Source of the DNA: Cynocephalus volans
Taxonomy: Eukaryota > Chordata > Mammalia > Dermoptera > Cynocephalidae
NCBI RefSeq assembly: GCF_027409185.1
Contig: NC_084463.1
Coordinates: 44,618,407 to 44,682,406, forward strand
Length of the DNA: 64,000 nucleotides
Direction: 5' to 3'
The notes below the pieces were generated by a model. That model saw nothing but the letters and a program-made list of their open reading frames with translations, was not told where the DNA came from and searched no databases. Both the position numbers and the translations under genes were made by a program. This document shows, piece after piece, positions 22,746 to 35,140 of the stretch (its first letter is position 1; each line of letters begins with the position of its first letter).

Positions 22746-24950
22746 ATACAAGATTAAAACAAATCCATATACAAATTTAATACGAATCTCAATACAAAAA
22801 CCTAAGTTAAAAACTACCTGACTTTGTACCCACATCCTGACGCCTTATGAGATTTGTTCAGTCGGTTGGATCTGGGAGCCTTAGGTGCATTACTGAGCTC
22901 AGGACTGCAGATGGCCTGATTCTGATTCACGGAGTCCTGTTTGTAAAAATCTTAACCACATGATGAATGAAACATACCAAATGAATTTGGTCTCAGCCTC
23001 TGTTTTCTGTGATTAGTCAGTTTTTAACGGAGATGAATACTCATAATATTTTGCCAAATTCACAACACTATAATTATGAGGAATTTATATCCATGGGGTA
23101 TTTAATTTTAGTCAAGTTATGTGGGCAAGGTCAGTGACAGATTTTGTAACTGTCTTCCAACAGATGTCAGTACAGAAAGAAAAAAATAAGCCCTAAAAAT
23201 AGGGATAGTGTTTTCTTTTTGGGCAGAGAACAGATTTGTTGGCTGTCCAGGAATGTGGAGATAATGTCTTCAGGCAAAAGGTGCAAATGTTTGAGGCTTG
23301 GAGTTTAATTGAAAAGTGGGGAAAGGCTTATCATTATTTAATTTTCATTCACTTCAGTACATTTAAATATACTTTCTCGCTCTTCAAGTTGTCAACAGAA
23401 AATAATGTACATGTCATGCTCATGCTACCTGCTGTGCCTTGAATTATTTAGTGCTTTTTCCCCCACCATTTTCTTCTATCTTTATCGTATAAATTTACCT
23501 AACTGATTAGTTTGTATCCAGGATATCTGATTAGCTTGCAATTCATGTACAATCTCAGACTGTTCACTGTTTCTGAAAAGTAACCATATCTGTCAACACA
23601 CACACACACACACACACAAACATATACACTTTTCTTTGTTAAGGTATTAAATTATGCTATGAGGAGGAGAATCCACTCTCTAAATCGGGATGGGTTTAGG
23701 TGTGCAGGTGGAGCATAGGTGTGGGAGAGGCAAACTGATCTGTATAAAATGGGAACGAATGGCAGAGCGTGATCAGCAGGTGGGACACTGCACGGGTTTA
23801 AGGGGAAGAACTGAGCGTCCTCATCAGCAGAGAAGCCCAGAAATGACTTTAGAAGGAAAACAGTTACTATGAGAGTTTTAAAAATGGTTTGCTGTGAAAT
23901 GTGCTGCATCTTTTTTCTATATCCCCCCTTATACTGTCTTTGATAAAGGTCATATGACTTACTGAGGGTTTTGTATAACTAGATTATTCATCATATAATT
24001 AAACAGAAAAGTGAATTCTGCATCTGGGTTAACATATTTTGCAACAAAGGCTAAACTGAGAACAATAAAGTTCCTGAGTTTAGACTGATGGCAGCTAACA
24101 AAAATTCCTGGGAAAATTTCAGACTATTACGGCCATGGATTGAGAGGGGTCAGACCTGAGATTCTAATGTGTGAAGTTATACACAGGTGATGTTTGGGTT
24201 ACATGTGGAATGACATATGTGGAAGAGCTAGAGAGTTAGTCCCAAGTGCAGTTATGATTAGAGGATGGGGATGGAAAGCAGAGAGGCCCAGAGAAGAGCT
24301 GGGATCATGCTGAGCCAGGACACCGAGTCAGATGGTAGGGCAGGGGCTGTGGGCTCACGTTCTCCTTTTGGTGCCCCACCTCACACTGAACGACCTTTTG
24401 TGATAGTTTCATTGCTCTGTGATTAGGCTTGGAATTCTGGTGGGGAGGTGCCCTCTCAGAGCCCCGCTGTCTGAGGCCACAGTTGCTTCCAGATGATGGA
24501 GAACTATTGCTGTGTTCTGAGCAGACTTAGTACCATGGCTGAGCTTAAGCTAGACTGTAAAAGGCATCTGTTCCATTTTCTTCTTCTTTGTGCTGGGGCT
24601 TATTCTTCTGTTTTTCTACCCTCTAGTGATGAATCTATATTTGTCAATGTTTATGTAAATCAGAGTCATGAATCAGGTAAGCGAACCCTAGAGCCAGTGC
24701 CCAGCAGAGCCTGATTTTTCCCTATTCTTCTTCCCACTTTCCTTTTCACACATAGAGATACTCTGGGATGGGGCCTCTCAGGACAGATTAGAACATCATA
24801 CTTCTGGAGAAGCTTGTTAGACAGTGCAGGGGTCCCAGTGAGGAACAAAGTTTTTGTTTAAACCTCCAGTCTAACTGTGAGATGGGCAAATTCAGGAAAG
24901 AACCTAAATCCCTGAAAGGGATTATGAAGAGAGATCAGGATCCCTGCAGG
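22746..24950. other. No gene recognised
   Basis: Contains a (CA)n run at 23597-23619. The short ORFs at 23236-23442, 23652-23909 and 24493-24714 show no family features or splice context that I can support. Confidence 0.4.
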
Positions 24951-24954
24951 AGTG

Positions 24955-25545
24955 CCACAACACAGGTTCTTCAGTCACCTTCTTGAAAGAAAGTGAGTCG
25001 GGATGCTGGGTACTGTTCAAGCTTTATTAAAGAAAGAAATCTGCCGGGCTGTATTCAAAATGGAGGACTGCCCAGGGCTGCCCTGAAAATGGGGACAGCA
25101 CCAGGTGTGGGGGTGGTAGAGCTTATACAGTGCACCAAGAGCTGGGTGATGTAATTCCGGGGTGGGGATTGAGTTAGGTCATGGGGATGGAGAGTTCTGC
25201 ACGTGTGGAAATGCCAAACGTTTCATTTTCTCTGAAACCAAGAGGCTTCTTGTAAAAGAGAATGGCAGAGCGGAGGGGAGGAGGTGGACGGTGCCATTTT
25301 GTACTTGAGCTTGTCTAAAATGGTGCTGGTTATGTTGCAGATCTATTACTTCTGAGGTCGGATTATCAGGGCTAAGCCTCTGTGGCAGGGCTGTTCTGCA
25401 GCACAGTGCAGACCTGGGAAAGCCTCTGATGACCTGTAAAGGACAAAGCTCTGGCCTCAGGGGGAAGTCTCCTATCTGATGGAACCTCATGCCTCTGTGG
25501 GTGTGAGAATCTACGCCCTTCCTCAGCAGAGCACCACCGACAAAA
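24955..25545 (-). mobile_element. Endogenous retrovirus solo LTR (antisense)
   Basis: On the minus strand a long U3-like region leads to TTTAATAAAGCTTGAACAG (a polyadenylation signal) and then CCCGACTCACTTTCTTTC, typical of R-U5. No viral genes adjoin it. Confidence 0.65.
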
Positions 25546-25589
25546 TAATTATTTGAGGATCATGTGTAGCTAAGCCTTAGTAATTTTTA

Positions 25590-26460
25590 ATTTCTCAAAG
25601 AAAGAAACATAGAAAATATTTTATCCACTTTAAAATTGAGTAATGGGGAGCAACACCAACTCTTGAGCGTTGTCTCTCCATCCCCATAAATTTCAAAAAA
25701 CCCAGTATATCCTGTTAGAATTAACCTTATCAAAATTTGCATATTTAGTATTTCCTTCTTAGCCATGCAAATTTATCTTTGATTGCACCTTCGTCTTCCT
25801 ATAGGTTGTAAAGAATAGATCAATTTTTCTACCTTTCTGATAGGAACATCAAATTCCCAAACACCCGGTGCTAATGATGCCATCCCCACTGTAGCTTTTA
25901 TTGTTTATATAAAATTTCCACACACTTGGGTCTATTTCTGAATTTTTAGCTCCAATGATCTACCAGTCTATTCACCAGTCACCATAGCTCATAAGGGAAA
26001 CCACCTTTACTTTTTTCTTTTTCAGAATTTCTTTGGCTATTTTTATTTGTTTTTATCTTTAAGATTTTTACAATAACATGCCTAGTTTCAATACCTAACT
26101 GATGACAGCTCTATTGAGATCAAATTAAATTCATAAAATAGCTTAATGAAAAGTGATGTGTTTATAATATTGAGTTTTTCTACCCAAGAACACAATATGA
26201 TCTTTTGTTTATGTCTACTTTCATACTGTCAGGAGTTTTCTATGCTTTTTCTCAAACACACTTCACAGTTCTGTTACATTTATTCCTAGGTACTTTTTTA
26301 CTTTATTTATATTATTTATTTTGTATTTTTGTAATTATATCCCACACACAACTGTAACTTGTAAAATATTATTTTGTACATATGTACGTGTATGTTGTGT
26401 ATAATTTGAAGGTATGTGTTGGGTTCAAATTGATTTGTAATATTTTATTATTCAGTTGAC
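25590..26460 (-). mobile_element. Old L1-like fragments, antisense
   Basis: Phrases such as AATTTCTTTGGCTATTTTTA and TTCTGTTACATTTATTCCTAGGTA are typical of antisense L1 ORF2. The sequence is very diverged. The region to 26460 is AT-rich and only partly assignable. Confidence 0.45.
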
Positions 26461-27590
26461 CCATGTACTTCAATGACAAACTGCTGTCCCCCAACTACAG
26501 CAATAGCTGTTGGGTCTAGAGTAATCAGGGTGAATATAACTCAGAAGTAAATAGAAAATGGTGCTCTAACCCACACAGTCAGTAACAACAACCTCCACAT
26601 GAATGAACTAGGTAATTATCTAAAATATTAAATACTCAAAAAACATTGATATTATTCTCATCTCTAAGTTAAATGGAAATTATAAGGCAAATGACAAAAC
26701 AATACTCAACTGATTTTATTTTTCTGTTAAAAATGTATATACATTTATGATGAAAGGGTGCATAAACTCAGTGTAAAATGTAAATAGAACAATATATAAA
26801 ATAAAACATAAAAATATGTGTATGTAAGTCAAATGACCATATCTATATTAGATTTCATATTCTACAGTAAAATATGCCAAACTGAAACCTATAAAATGGG
26901 GTAATGTTTAAAGTTAGTCATATAATATAAGCCAGCTGAATAATACACATCAATTAGCATTTACCTACTTTAGCTTAGATGGGACATAAAGGAAACAGAA
27001 AGTAAACGATCATGGTGTGGTGACTGCACCACGAGTTCCTCACACTGAGAACTGTGCACAGTACACTGGAGGACGCTGTCAGTGGTGGGGACGTCAATCC
27101 GTCACGGACTGAGGCGGGACAGTGAAGAGCTACAGCCTTTTCTCAATTCACAGAGGATATAGATATATACTCATTTTGCTACACTTTAAAATATTCAAAC
27201 ACACGAATTATTATGCTAATATTTGTTCTGATTATTAAAAAATGATGATTGTTATAAGATATTTTAAAGATGTCAATGTTTAACATAAAATTTGACATTC
27301 GTCTGTAATCTTTGTCCTCGATGAAACCCTGAGTGCAGCATTCTGAGTGTATTGTGCAACTTCCTTTCCTACGACCGCCCAGGTTCTGTCAATTATTAAC
27401 ACACTGGGTCTAACATCTTCACTGCTCATCACCTGGAGGAAGCCGACGAGGTCTTCATTAGCAGGTCTTTGTTCTCACTCCCAGAGCTGAGTCCTCTGCT
27501 GATCAGGGTCAGGGTGCTCAGCTCAAGCCTAATCGGATAAACTGACAGACTCCACTATCTCCTGTGCAGAGAAGGGGTGGGATCTTCTCC
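26461..27590. other. No gene recognised (downstream of FRG2)
   Basis: AT-rich to about 27000, then moderate GC near 27000-27110. I found no ORF or repeat I can name. The 3'UTR of the minus-strand FRG2 gene must lie in the right part. Confidence 0.4.
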
Positions 27591-27593
27591 TTC

Positions 27594-29194
27594 CTAGGAG
27601 AAACTCTGAGCTTTTCCATCCGGGGATGGATCTCCAGGACCATGCTCTGGGGCTGGGATGAGCCAGCCCTCAGCAGGGAAGACATAGGCCGCCTGGGTGG
27701 CCATGGCATATAAGGTCTGCACTGCAGTGCACAGAGACCCCCAGAGCTGGGCAAGATCAGAGAACTGCTCCCTGGTCAACGGAGAATGGATTTGCTGGGC
27801 CTGTACCTGAGCTATGTCTTGATAAATGACCTCACACATAGCACGCAGGAAGGTCACCAGGCTTTTCCGAAGTGGTGGTGGGTGGTGTCTTAGGGACCCA
27901 AATCTTGGCTTCTTGCTGTGCCCAGTGTGGGCCCCCTGCAATTCCCAACCGTGGACGTCATAGGTCTCCTCAATTTTCCTGAAGTTCACGGGGTCAGAGG
28001 CCTTTGGTTTCTTTTCTGAAGTCAAGCTGTGCTCATCTCCTAGACAGTTCCCTGGGGAGGAAGCAAGAGAGTGAGAGACTTGCCAGAAAAGTCTCCACAG
28101 ACCTCATTCCCAGGATCTCACCGTGCACCCTCAGGTGAACTCCACTTGTCTCTCCTCCTCCTTCCTGACCCCCTGAGTCTCCATAATGAAATAAGGCTGA
28201 GCTCCTCATAGGTACCAAAACACTCTCTGAGTCCCAGGATCTCTAAGACCCTCTCCGACACTGAGAAACATCCTTTCTGCCCAAGCCCTGTATAAGTTTC
28301 CTGCTGGTCTGCTCTCAGGACAAAAAAGGACCTACCTGTTCCATCTTGGCAACTGTCCTTGGAACTGATTTTCCTCTTCCTGGACTTCCTCCCATCTGAG
28401 CTGGACTCGGATTCTGTGGATAATTGAGAGTTTGAGGGAGTGCCTACAGCTGAACACCTTAGCAACCCTGGTCCATCCTGGACACACAAGCAGCTGAGGC
28501 TGCACCCAAAACTCAGTGCTCTTTCATTCTCGAGTCCAGGATCTGTAAGGCCCGGCCTGCCAAGAGCTCCCAATTCCATGCCCAGGGGAAACTGTGTTAA
28601 CCCATCCCCATCCCTTTCCCTCCCTGAGAGAATCAATCTTACCTGATCTGTCAATGCTGTTTCCAGCGTTAAGCTCAGTTTCCTTGGAATTCTCCTCCTC
28701 ATTCAGATTAAGTTCTGGTCCTAGAGGAAAAGGGAGCTTAGGTGACTGGCCTCCTCTTAGGTCCTCAGAGCCCCCTAGTCTGTTCCCGATCTGTATTTGT
28801 GGGTCATTCTCTCAACCAAGGCTGTTCAGTCAGTGTCAAGTGTAAATGGGAAGAATACGCTTCCAAGGGATAATTGCCACATTTCTCAAGGCCCCTGGAG
28901 AGTGATGACTCCTTTCCCAAGCCCGGTCTCAAAGTTAAACTCTACCAAAGAAACATCCTCACTGTCCCTGAGTCTACCTTCCTTCCAGCCTCCACATGAA
29001 CAGCTCGAGTCCGTACCTCGCCTCTGAGTGCAGTTCTCACTGGAATGTAAAGACAGAGTCTTGTGTTTCTCTTCAGATGGTTTCTCCTCCTCCTCTGAGC
29101 CACTTTCTTTAAAGGAGAGTTGTTGGAAAGAAGGCTGGTCAGTGCAGTGCTGGAGGGAGCAGTGAGGTTCTGCTTCTTCCGTTCCCAACTCCAT
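27594..29194 (-). CDS. FRG2: FRG2 (FSHD region gene 2) family protein, four exons
   Basis: Nuclear protein family known from human 4q35 and 10q26 next to D4Z4; molecular role unclear. Minus-strand exons: 29017-29194, 28643-28720, 28336-28413, 27594-28051. Introns begin with GT and end with AG, and all junctions are in phase 1. The frame stays open to give 263 residues (human about 278). Exon 1 has HCSLQHCTDQPSFQQLSF. Exon 3 has ESSSDGRKSRKRKISSKDSC, a basic, nuclear-signal-like stretch. Exon 4 has RKSLVTFLRAMCEVIYQDIA, QQIHSPLTREQ and YAMATQAAYVFPAEGWLIPA. I chose the ATG at 29194 because it aligns with the family start; an in-frame ATG lies 18 nt upstream. A DUX pseudogene follows on the same strand 15 kb away, recalling the human FRG2-DUX4 order. 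No inactivating change is visible. Confidence 0.88.
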
Positions 29195-29588
29195 GCTGAA
29201 GTTCAAGTGCAAGGTCCTCTCTCCTGCACGTACAGATGCGCAGTGGGGGTCGGCCTCCTGGGCCTGCCTTTGATAAGCCCCTCAGCTGGGCGTGGCTCAC
29301 TCCTCCTGGCTGAAGACACTCCTTCCTCCTGCCACGCATCGGCACCTCAATAAGGAATGTTGGGGATTGTGATCGTACTGGGGACCTAGACATGGGTAAA
29401 AGGACACTTTTGAAGGGTTCTGTCATAGAGTCCAAAAGCAGGATAAGTAGCCAGGGGACACAGATACAGGAAGTCAGGAGACAATTTCCATCTGATTTCT
29501 GACTCGATTCTCACCCAGAAGTATTTAAGACCCTGCACAGATTTCAACATGCAGAGTGACACAAACAGTATATTGACATGTATATATA

Positions 29589-29785
29589 TATACGAGGGGT
29601 CTTCAAAAAGTTCATTGACAGAGCTTGTAAAACCAAGGTGACGTGTTCGGATCCCCATACCATCCAACTGCCAAAACCAAACAAAACCAAAACAAAACAA
29701 AATGAAAGAAAACAAAAACTCATGGAAAGATTTGTATTATCTTTTATTTCTACTTTTTCATAAATTTTTTGAAGTACGCTTGCAT
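29589..29785. mobile_element. Mariner-type MITE with a nested SINE
   Basis: The left end TACGAGGGGTCTTCAAAAAG and the right end CTTTTTCATAAATTTTTTGAAGTACG form inverted termini beside a TA-rich site. The body (GGAAAGATTTGTATTATCTTT) belongs to a short non-autonomous Tc1/mariner-like element. A partial CYN-like SINE sits inside it. Confidence 0.6.
29614..29713 (+). mobile_element. CYN-like SINE monomer fragment inside the MITE
   Basis: AACCAAGGTGACGTGTTCGGATCCC is the B-box half of a tRNA-Ile-like monomer, followed by an A/C-rich tail (AACCAAACAAAACC). The MITE sequence resumes at CATGGAAAG. Confidence 0.6.
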
Positions 29786-30923
29786 ATTTTGTACATAAAG
29801 AAAATAATGTACAGTTTTAAAATTGTATACATGTTCAATTTTCTCTAATGTTTGGAAATGAAAAATACCAAATTATAGGGGTTTTTTTTGTATTAGATAC
29901 ACACATGTGTAATAAAATAAAAATACAGGAAAAAATACATACCAAATAAAATACTCCTTTCTGTCCTAAAAGTGGTGGAGATAATTAGATCAAGTGTGAT
30001 TTCATTGATGTCACTACGGTAGTACCGATGCTAACCTAATCAACCTCTGATCTCAGAGGCAACAAAAAGCCCAGCTGGAGAGGAAAACTTTCCCTCTGTC
30101 ACAGCATTTTCTGGTCATGCTGGGAGCGCTGCTGTGTTCTGTTGAATCAGCATTCAAAATCTGAGATAGTAAGACAGGTGGATCATGATTGCCATTCTTG
30201 TACCTTTGGTGATTTTCTCTTGTTTTCCTGATTAAAGTCCATTGTGGATATGACTATTGCATCATCAAATTTCAGACAAGTCATGGACCACTTGTCTGTG
30301 TCTTGTCCTAAAAAACCAGTAGCTACATACAGAAGACCCTTAACCTTTTCAAGCTGCCTGTGATTGATGCTGACTCACTGACCTCCCTCCTCCTCAACCC
30401 AAAGAGAATTTGAAAAACCGTCAGGCCTTAGAACACTTAGCAAGGACCAGTAGGTGCCCGTGAACTGCTGGGGTTGGGCCCTTCTCCACAACCCTTGGGC
30501 TCTAATAAAGAGAAGAGAAACTTGAAACCAAGGAAGCTTCAGCAACTCTAGACCTCAGGGTTTTTAACAAGATTAACAGAAGTGAAGCTCACAGACCTTC
30601 AGTGCTTCCTTCATTCCAAAACACAAGCAAAGACTGTGTCCTTGCTTCCCATGACCCACGTGGGGACAAGAGGTGAGACACATTTAGACACATAACATGG
30701 TTGGTTCTGCAGGAAAGAAACACTGCAGAGGAAGATTCCATTGTAGAAGTTTCCCAGGAAACTTCAGCTAAAGCATCAGCAAAACCGAGGGGTAATGAGG
30801 GAATCTTACGACTCTCTGATGGTGTTTCCTCCCTGGTTTTCTGCTAATTGCTCTTTACAAGTCTCCTGATTTGCTTCATGTCTATGCCTGTTTTACTCTG
30901 TTCTCTGCTTCCTATAAGAGAAC
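29786..30923. other. No gene recognised
   Basis: AT-rich to 29960, then mixed. No supported ORF, exon or nameable repeat. Confidence 0.4.
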
Positions 30924-31340
30924 ACCTGGAACTAGATAATTTATAAAGAAATGAAATGTATTTCTTACAGTTTTGGAAGCTGGGAAGTCCATTTTCCAGG
31001 AGGTGCATGTGACAGGACCTTCTTCTCAGCGGGGACTCTCTACAGTTCCTGTGGTGATACAGGGGAGCACATGAAAATGAAGATGAACATGGCATGAGCA
31101 AGAAAGCTAACCTACCCTCTCGCTCTCCTTATAAAGCTATTACAGCCACGCCCATGATAACTCATTACTTCATGAGTCGATCAACCCACTAGTGTGGGCA
31201 CAGTCCTCATGATCCAATCACTGCACAAAGGCCCCACCTTTAAATACTATGATTGGATTTCTCACTCTTTTAACACTGTTACAATGGAGATGAAGTTCCC
31301 AATATACAAACTTTTGGGGCACACGTTTGCCCTATAGCAA
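30924..31340 (-). mobile_element. MaLR-type solo LTR (antisense)
   Basis: Begins with CCTGGAACTAGATAATTTATAAAG, the reversed end of MST/MLT1-type LTRs, and contains TCATGATCCAATCACTGCAC and a GGCCCCACCTTTAAATAC block. It is similar in design to the LTR at 49572-49974. Confidence 0.65.
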
Positions 31341-33815
31341 TGCCCTTCATATGTAGGTATTAAAAGTCTGGATGACCACAAAGATTTTTCTCATATGTGT
31401 ACTTTTCTTTGTTTGTTTGTTTGCTATTATTTACATGTGTACCAACACCATGGTGCACGTGTTCAGGTGTTATTATCAGATGCCTTCCAGTGTGACAGGG
31501 CACAGTCCAGCTGCCTGGCCCCTTTCAACAGCAAACCACTCAAAAGTCAACTGTTGTTGGAGTTGGAAGTCAGCTGTTGTCCAGGAATCCCAGTGATCTG
31601 AGGAGAGATGTTGGGCTAAACTATCTCTCCAGTAACCTGAAGGAGAATGACCAGACTGAAGCCATCTCCCTGGTAAACCTGAAGAACAGCCAGACTGAAA
31701 CCATCTGAAAGACTCTCATTTACTGAGTTTTTTTATGAGGGGGCTGAGGGAATAGAATTTGGAAAATGAAAAGCAGAAGGGAGGGGAATGTGCAAGGGGC
31801 CAAGTGCAAAGTCTCTCCAAGACTCCATCTGGCTTCTGCTCCCATCTTTGCTGTTATTTCAGAGTCTGGATAGTTTGTGCCTTCTGGCAAGTCTGCCGCT
31901 TCAGGCTGGCTGGAAAACAAACTTTACATTAATGTGAATAATATCATCTTGTCCCATAACCAAGTTTCAAAATGTTAAATAACCACAGGATAAGAGGGAA
32001 CTCAGAGAAATGCATTCTAAGAAAAACACTGTGTCCTTTTAAAATCTTTTAAAGCCCATGATGTTTTAGGTCCCAACATGACTTCAGTCCTGCTCACACC
32101 AAAACCAGAAAGTAGAATCCTATATGCAAGAGCTTTCCTTTTTCAACTCTCGATGTCTTTTTTAGTTGTCGTTCCATAGATCACTGGCTGTTTATACTCC
32201 CTACAAGCATGTACAAGATGGTGTGTTTTTACTGATTGTAACAAACCAACAAACAAAAACAGCATTAGGAAATGTTTTCTTTTTCAAACTGATGTTCACA
32301 CAAAACACATATATTTTGTAATTTACTTTTTTCAATCATAAAGTTGAATTGCTTCTTTAAGTAAAAAATGATCATTTGTTTCTACACTGAGTTTGTTTTT
32401 ATTCTTCTTTGAGAGGAGTTTCCAACATGTTTTATTTTATATCATCTCTCCCACATCACCTTAGCAGGCTGATGCCAGTTTATACATCCAAGAATACACC
32501 TGTTTTGGATCTGATCTCACAGGCCAGCCACCTGTCAAGAAACCTGAGATGAGATCCATTTACCTGGCAAAGCCTCAACCATGTCGTGTACTGGGTTCTC
32601 AGCTCAGGGAGAGCTGAAGGATGGGGGGTGGATTTGTTGATTGGCCCCATGCTGTACCCAAGCACTTTAATCAGAACCCAACCCTCATTGCCAGGCTGAC
32701 AGCCAACAAAACTCACGTTTATTCTCATGATGTTCACCAGCCTGCCACCGAGACACCTGTCCGGAGCCACCTGTTCTTCAGTCTCTGGCACAAGGCTATG
32801 CTGATGTGGATGCAAACCCAGCTCTCTGCCTGCCAAGCATAAATGTGGCCGACTCCACACTGAGCATTCAGGTACCAAGCAACGGGTCTTCCCAGGTTCC
32901 CAATCAGACTTTCTAGAATTTCCCAAAGATACTAAGGCTCAGCCCTTTCAAGATCCCCCCACCCCCCACCCCAAATTAGAAACAGGACCTGGGAGCCATC
33001 CAGACTTTCCTGTCTCCTCCCTAGTAAAAATAGACTTCAACCCAACCAGACACCCTAATTGGCCACAGAACACCAGCCCAGATGCTGAGCATTAACCTCC
33101 TGTCTCCCCACAGAAGACCTCACCTGAGTCTCATCAAAGCCTACACTGTTCCCCAAACTTCACTGTCCAGACATGTTCCAGAACAATCCCTCGGAACTGT
33201 CTTTATGAGATGGGACAAGGCATGGTGGGGCTCCAGGTTCAGAACAGCTGCCTCATCCTCCCTCCTTAGAAGTCTCTACCTACTGGTCAGAATCCTCACA
33301 TCTTACAGGGCTAAGCCCATGTCCCAGTAAGTGTCCCCTAAAAGAGACTTCTGGTGTCCTCCTACTCTGAGGAGAGTGCCCAGGAATAAGAGCCTCTACT
33401 GTAGGGAACACTCAGCTTTCACTCTCTCATGACTTGGCTGCTGCCTGAGGAGGGAAAAGCTATGCAGGGAACAGCCTGTGTCTGACACATCAGAGTTTCC
33501 CCAGATGTGGTGACTGTGCAGACTGTGAAACCCCACATAATGCCTGCGAGGGGTAGACACGCAGACATTTCCTAACTAAAGTACATAAATTTAAGTTGAA
33601 TTTAAATAAAACATTATAATGCCATATAAAATTATTTTTATATTAGTTGATTATAAGACAACTGAGTTAAAATTTGTAACAGCATTAAAATATAATGTTT
33701 ATAAGAAGCTATGAAAAACATCTATAATTAGTGTGTAAATGACTAAATTTTGGGTAACTGTAAAATTCACCTATGGGTGTAAAAGACATCTGTTACTTAC
33801 TTTACAAGACATCTA
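31341..33815. other. No gene recognised
   Basis: Short local duplications occur at 31615-31710 (CAGACTGAARCCATCT twice). ORFs on both strands around 32480-32926 look coding-like in composition, but I recognise no family, so they are not called. There is a C-run at 32956-32972. Confidence 0.4.
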
Positions 33816-33819
33816 CAAT

Positions 33820-34142
33820 TGGTCGTCCACATCACTGGGCACCAGATTTGAGAATTCAACCAACTGCAGATCAAAAATACCCCCAAATCAGTAAAAATTA
33901 TAATCCACCAATAAAAATGGTAGAAATTAAAAAAATATATGTACAGCAACTATTTTCGTAGAATTTACATTCTGCTTGGTGTTATATGTAACCTAGAGAT
34001 GATTTAAAGTATAAGGGAGGATGTGTTTAGGTTATATGCAAACACTACCCATTTAATGTACGGTACTTGAGTATCCCTGGATTTTAGTCGCTACAAGGGT
34101 CCTGAAACCAATTTCCTGCAGACGCCAAGGAATGACTGTACT
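33820..34142. mobile_element. Tigger-like (TcMar) DNA transposon, short non-autonomous form
   Basis: The ends are inverted relatives: GTCGTCCACATCACTGGGC with AATTCAACCAACTGCAGATC at the left; and GTACTTGAGTATCCCTGGAT with CCTGAAACCAATTTCCTGCA and GGAATGACTGTAC at the right. This is the standard layout of internally deleted Tigger elements. No transposase is present. Confidence 0.7.
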
Positions 34143-34194
34143 GGATATTGTAAGTGCCTTTTCTTCCATGGAGTGCCAGAGTGGTGATAACGTG

Positions 34195-35056
34195 TTAGAA
34201 ACTCCTGTGTTTTCCAGCATAAGTCCCCATCCTCTGAGAGTCCTGAGAAAGACAGCAGATTGGTCCTGGAGTCCTCATGAAAGGAGGGGGTGGTTTCATT
34301 GGGTGTAGTATGTGCGACTCAAAACCTGGGCGTGGAGGCAGAGCAATACCAGGTGGGGTGTGGGGGGTGTGGGCGATGTCCACCAGAGCTGGAGGATCAT
34401 GTGGGGTATGTTGGAGTTGGAAGAGACTTCTGCTGCTGCAGGTGGAAAAAATGGCTCCTGGCAGTCATAGAACAGGTTCTAGCTTCATCCAAGAGGCTAC
34501 AGTTTCATTCTTTCCTTTTTCTTTTCCTCTGGCTGCTTGAAATATTTCTCATTTCATATTGAGTCTGTGGTCATTAATAATCAACTCATTAATTAATCAG
34601 CAGCCACTTGTGCAGCCTGCCTTGTTGCAAACTGGGTGAGAACACACTGCTGTCTCTGTACAACAGTGATGATCGAATTCTCTCTGAACTCAGTAATTGT
34701 AATGCCCGGGTTACCAACATCTACTGTGGTGATAATCTTGACCTCTCGTGGGTCCAGACAAGGCATGGTCAAAGCTCACTTTAAAAGATTCTCTGCGAAA
34801 TGGTCATCGATTCCAGAATATTGGCCTTTAGTATTCTGATCACCAAGGGTATCACCTGCATCTGTAGGCTTCTCGTGTCTGCAAGGACACTTCTCTTCTC
34901 TCTTGCACTTTCCTCTCACCCAGAGGGAGCAAATGTGGGGCCAATTCTTTTTTACAGTAGAATGCGGTCCGGGACAGCCTGAGCAGCCTGTCACAGGTGG
35001 ATGTGGCTTTCCCCAGCACATCAATTGGCTGTGTTCCATCAATAAGAAATCTCTTC
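34195..35056 (-). pseudogene. RBM22: RBM22 processed pseudogene, 5'-truncated
   Basis: RBM22 is a spliceosome protein with a CCCH zinc finger and an RRM. Here the minus strand keeps [20 protein letters not shown] (CCCH finger, about 34930), [14 protein letters not shown], a broken RRM (34600-34790), and the Pro-rich C-terminus with [16 protein letters not shown] and [10 protein letters not shown]. The coding order is continuous without introns, so it is a retrocopy. The N-terminal part (roughly the first third of the protein) is missing. Frameshifts and stops in the RRM show it is dead. Confidence 0.85.
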
Positions 35057-35082
35057 CTTCATATTCTGTGTGTGTTTCTTTT

Positions 35083-35084
35083 TT

Positions 35085-35117
<33 letters not shown>

Positions 35118-35140
35118 TTTATTTATTTACTTACTTACTT
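35083..35140 (+). repeat. (ATTT)n microsatellite
   Basis: About thirteen TTTA/TTAC-type units. The run lies just upstream of the retropseudogene's truncated 5' end. Confidence 0.85.

Noticed and set aside
32480-32926. 148-codon minus-strand ORF and a 73-codon plus-strand ORF
   Set aside because: Overlapping on both strands, no recognised domain, no splice or promoter context.
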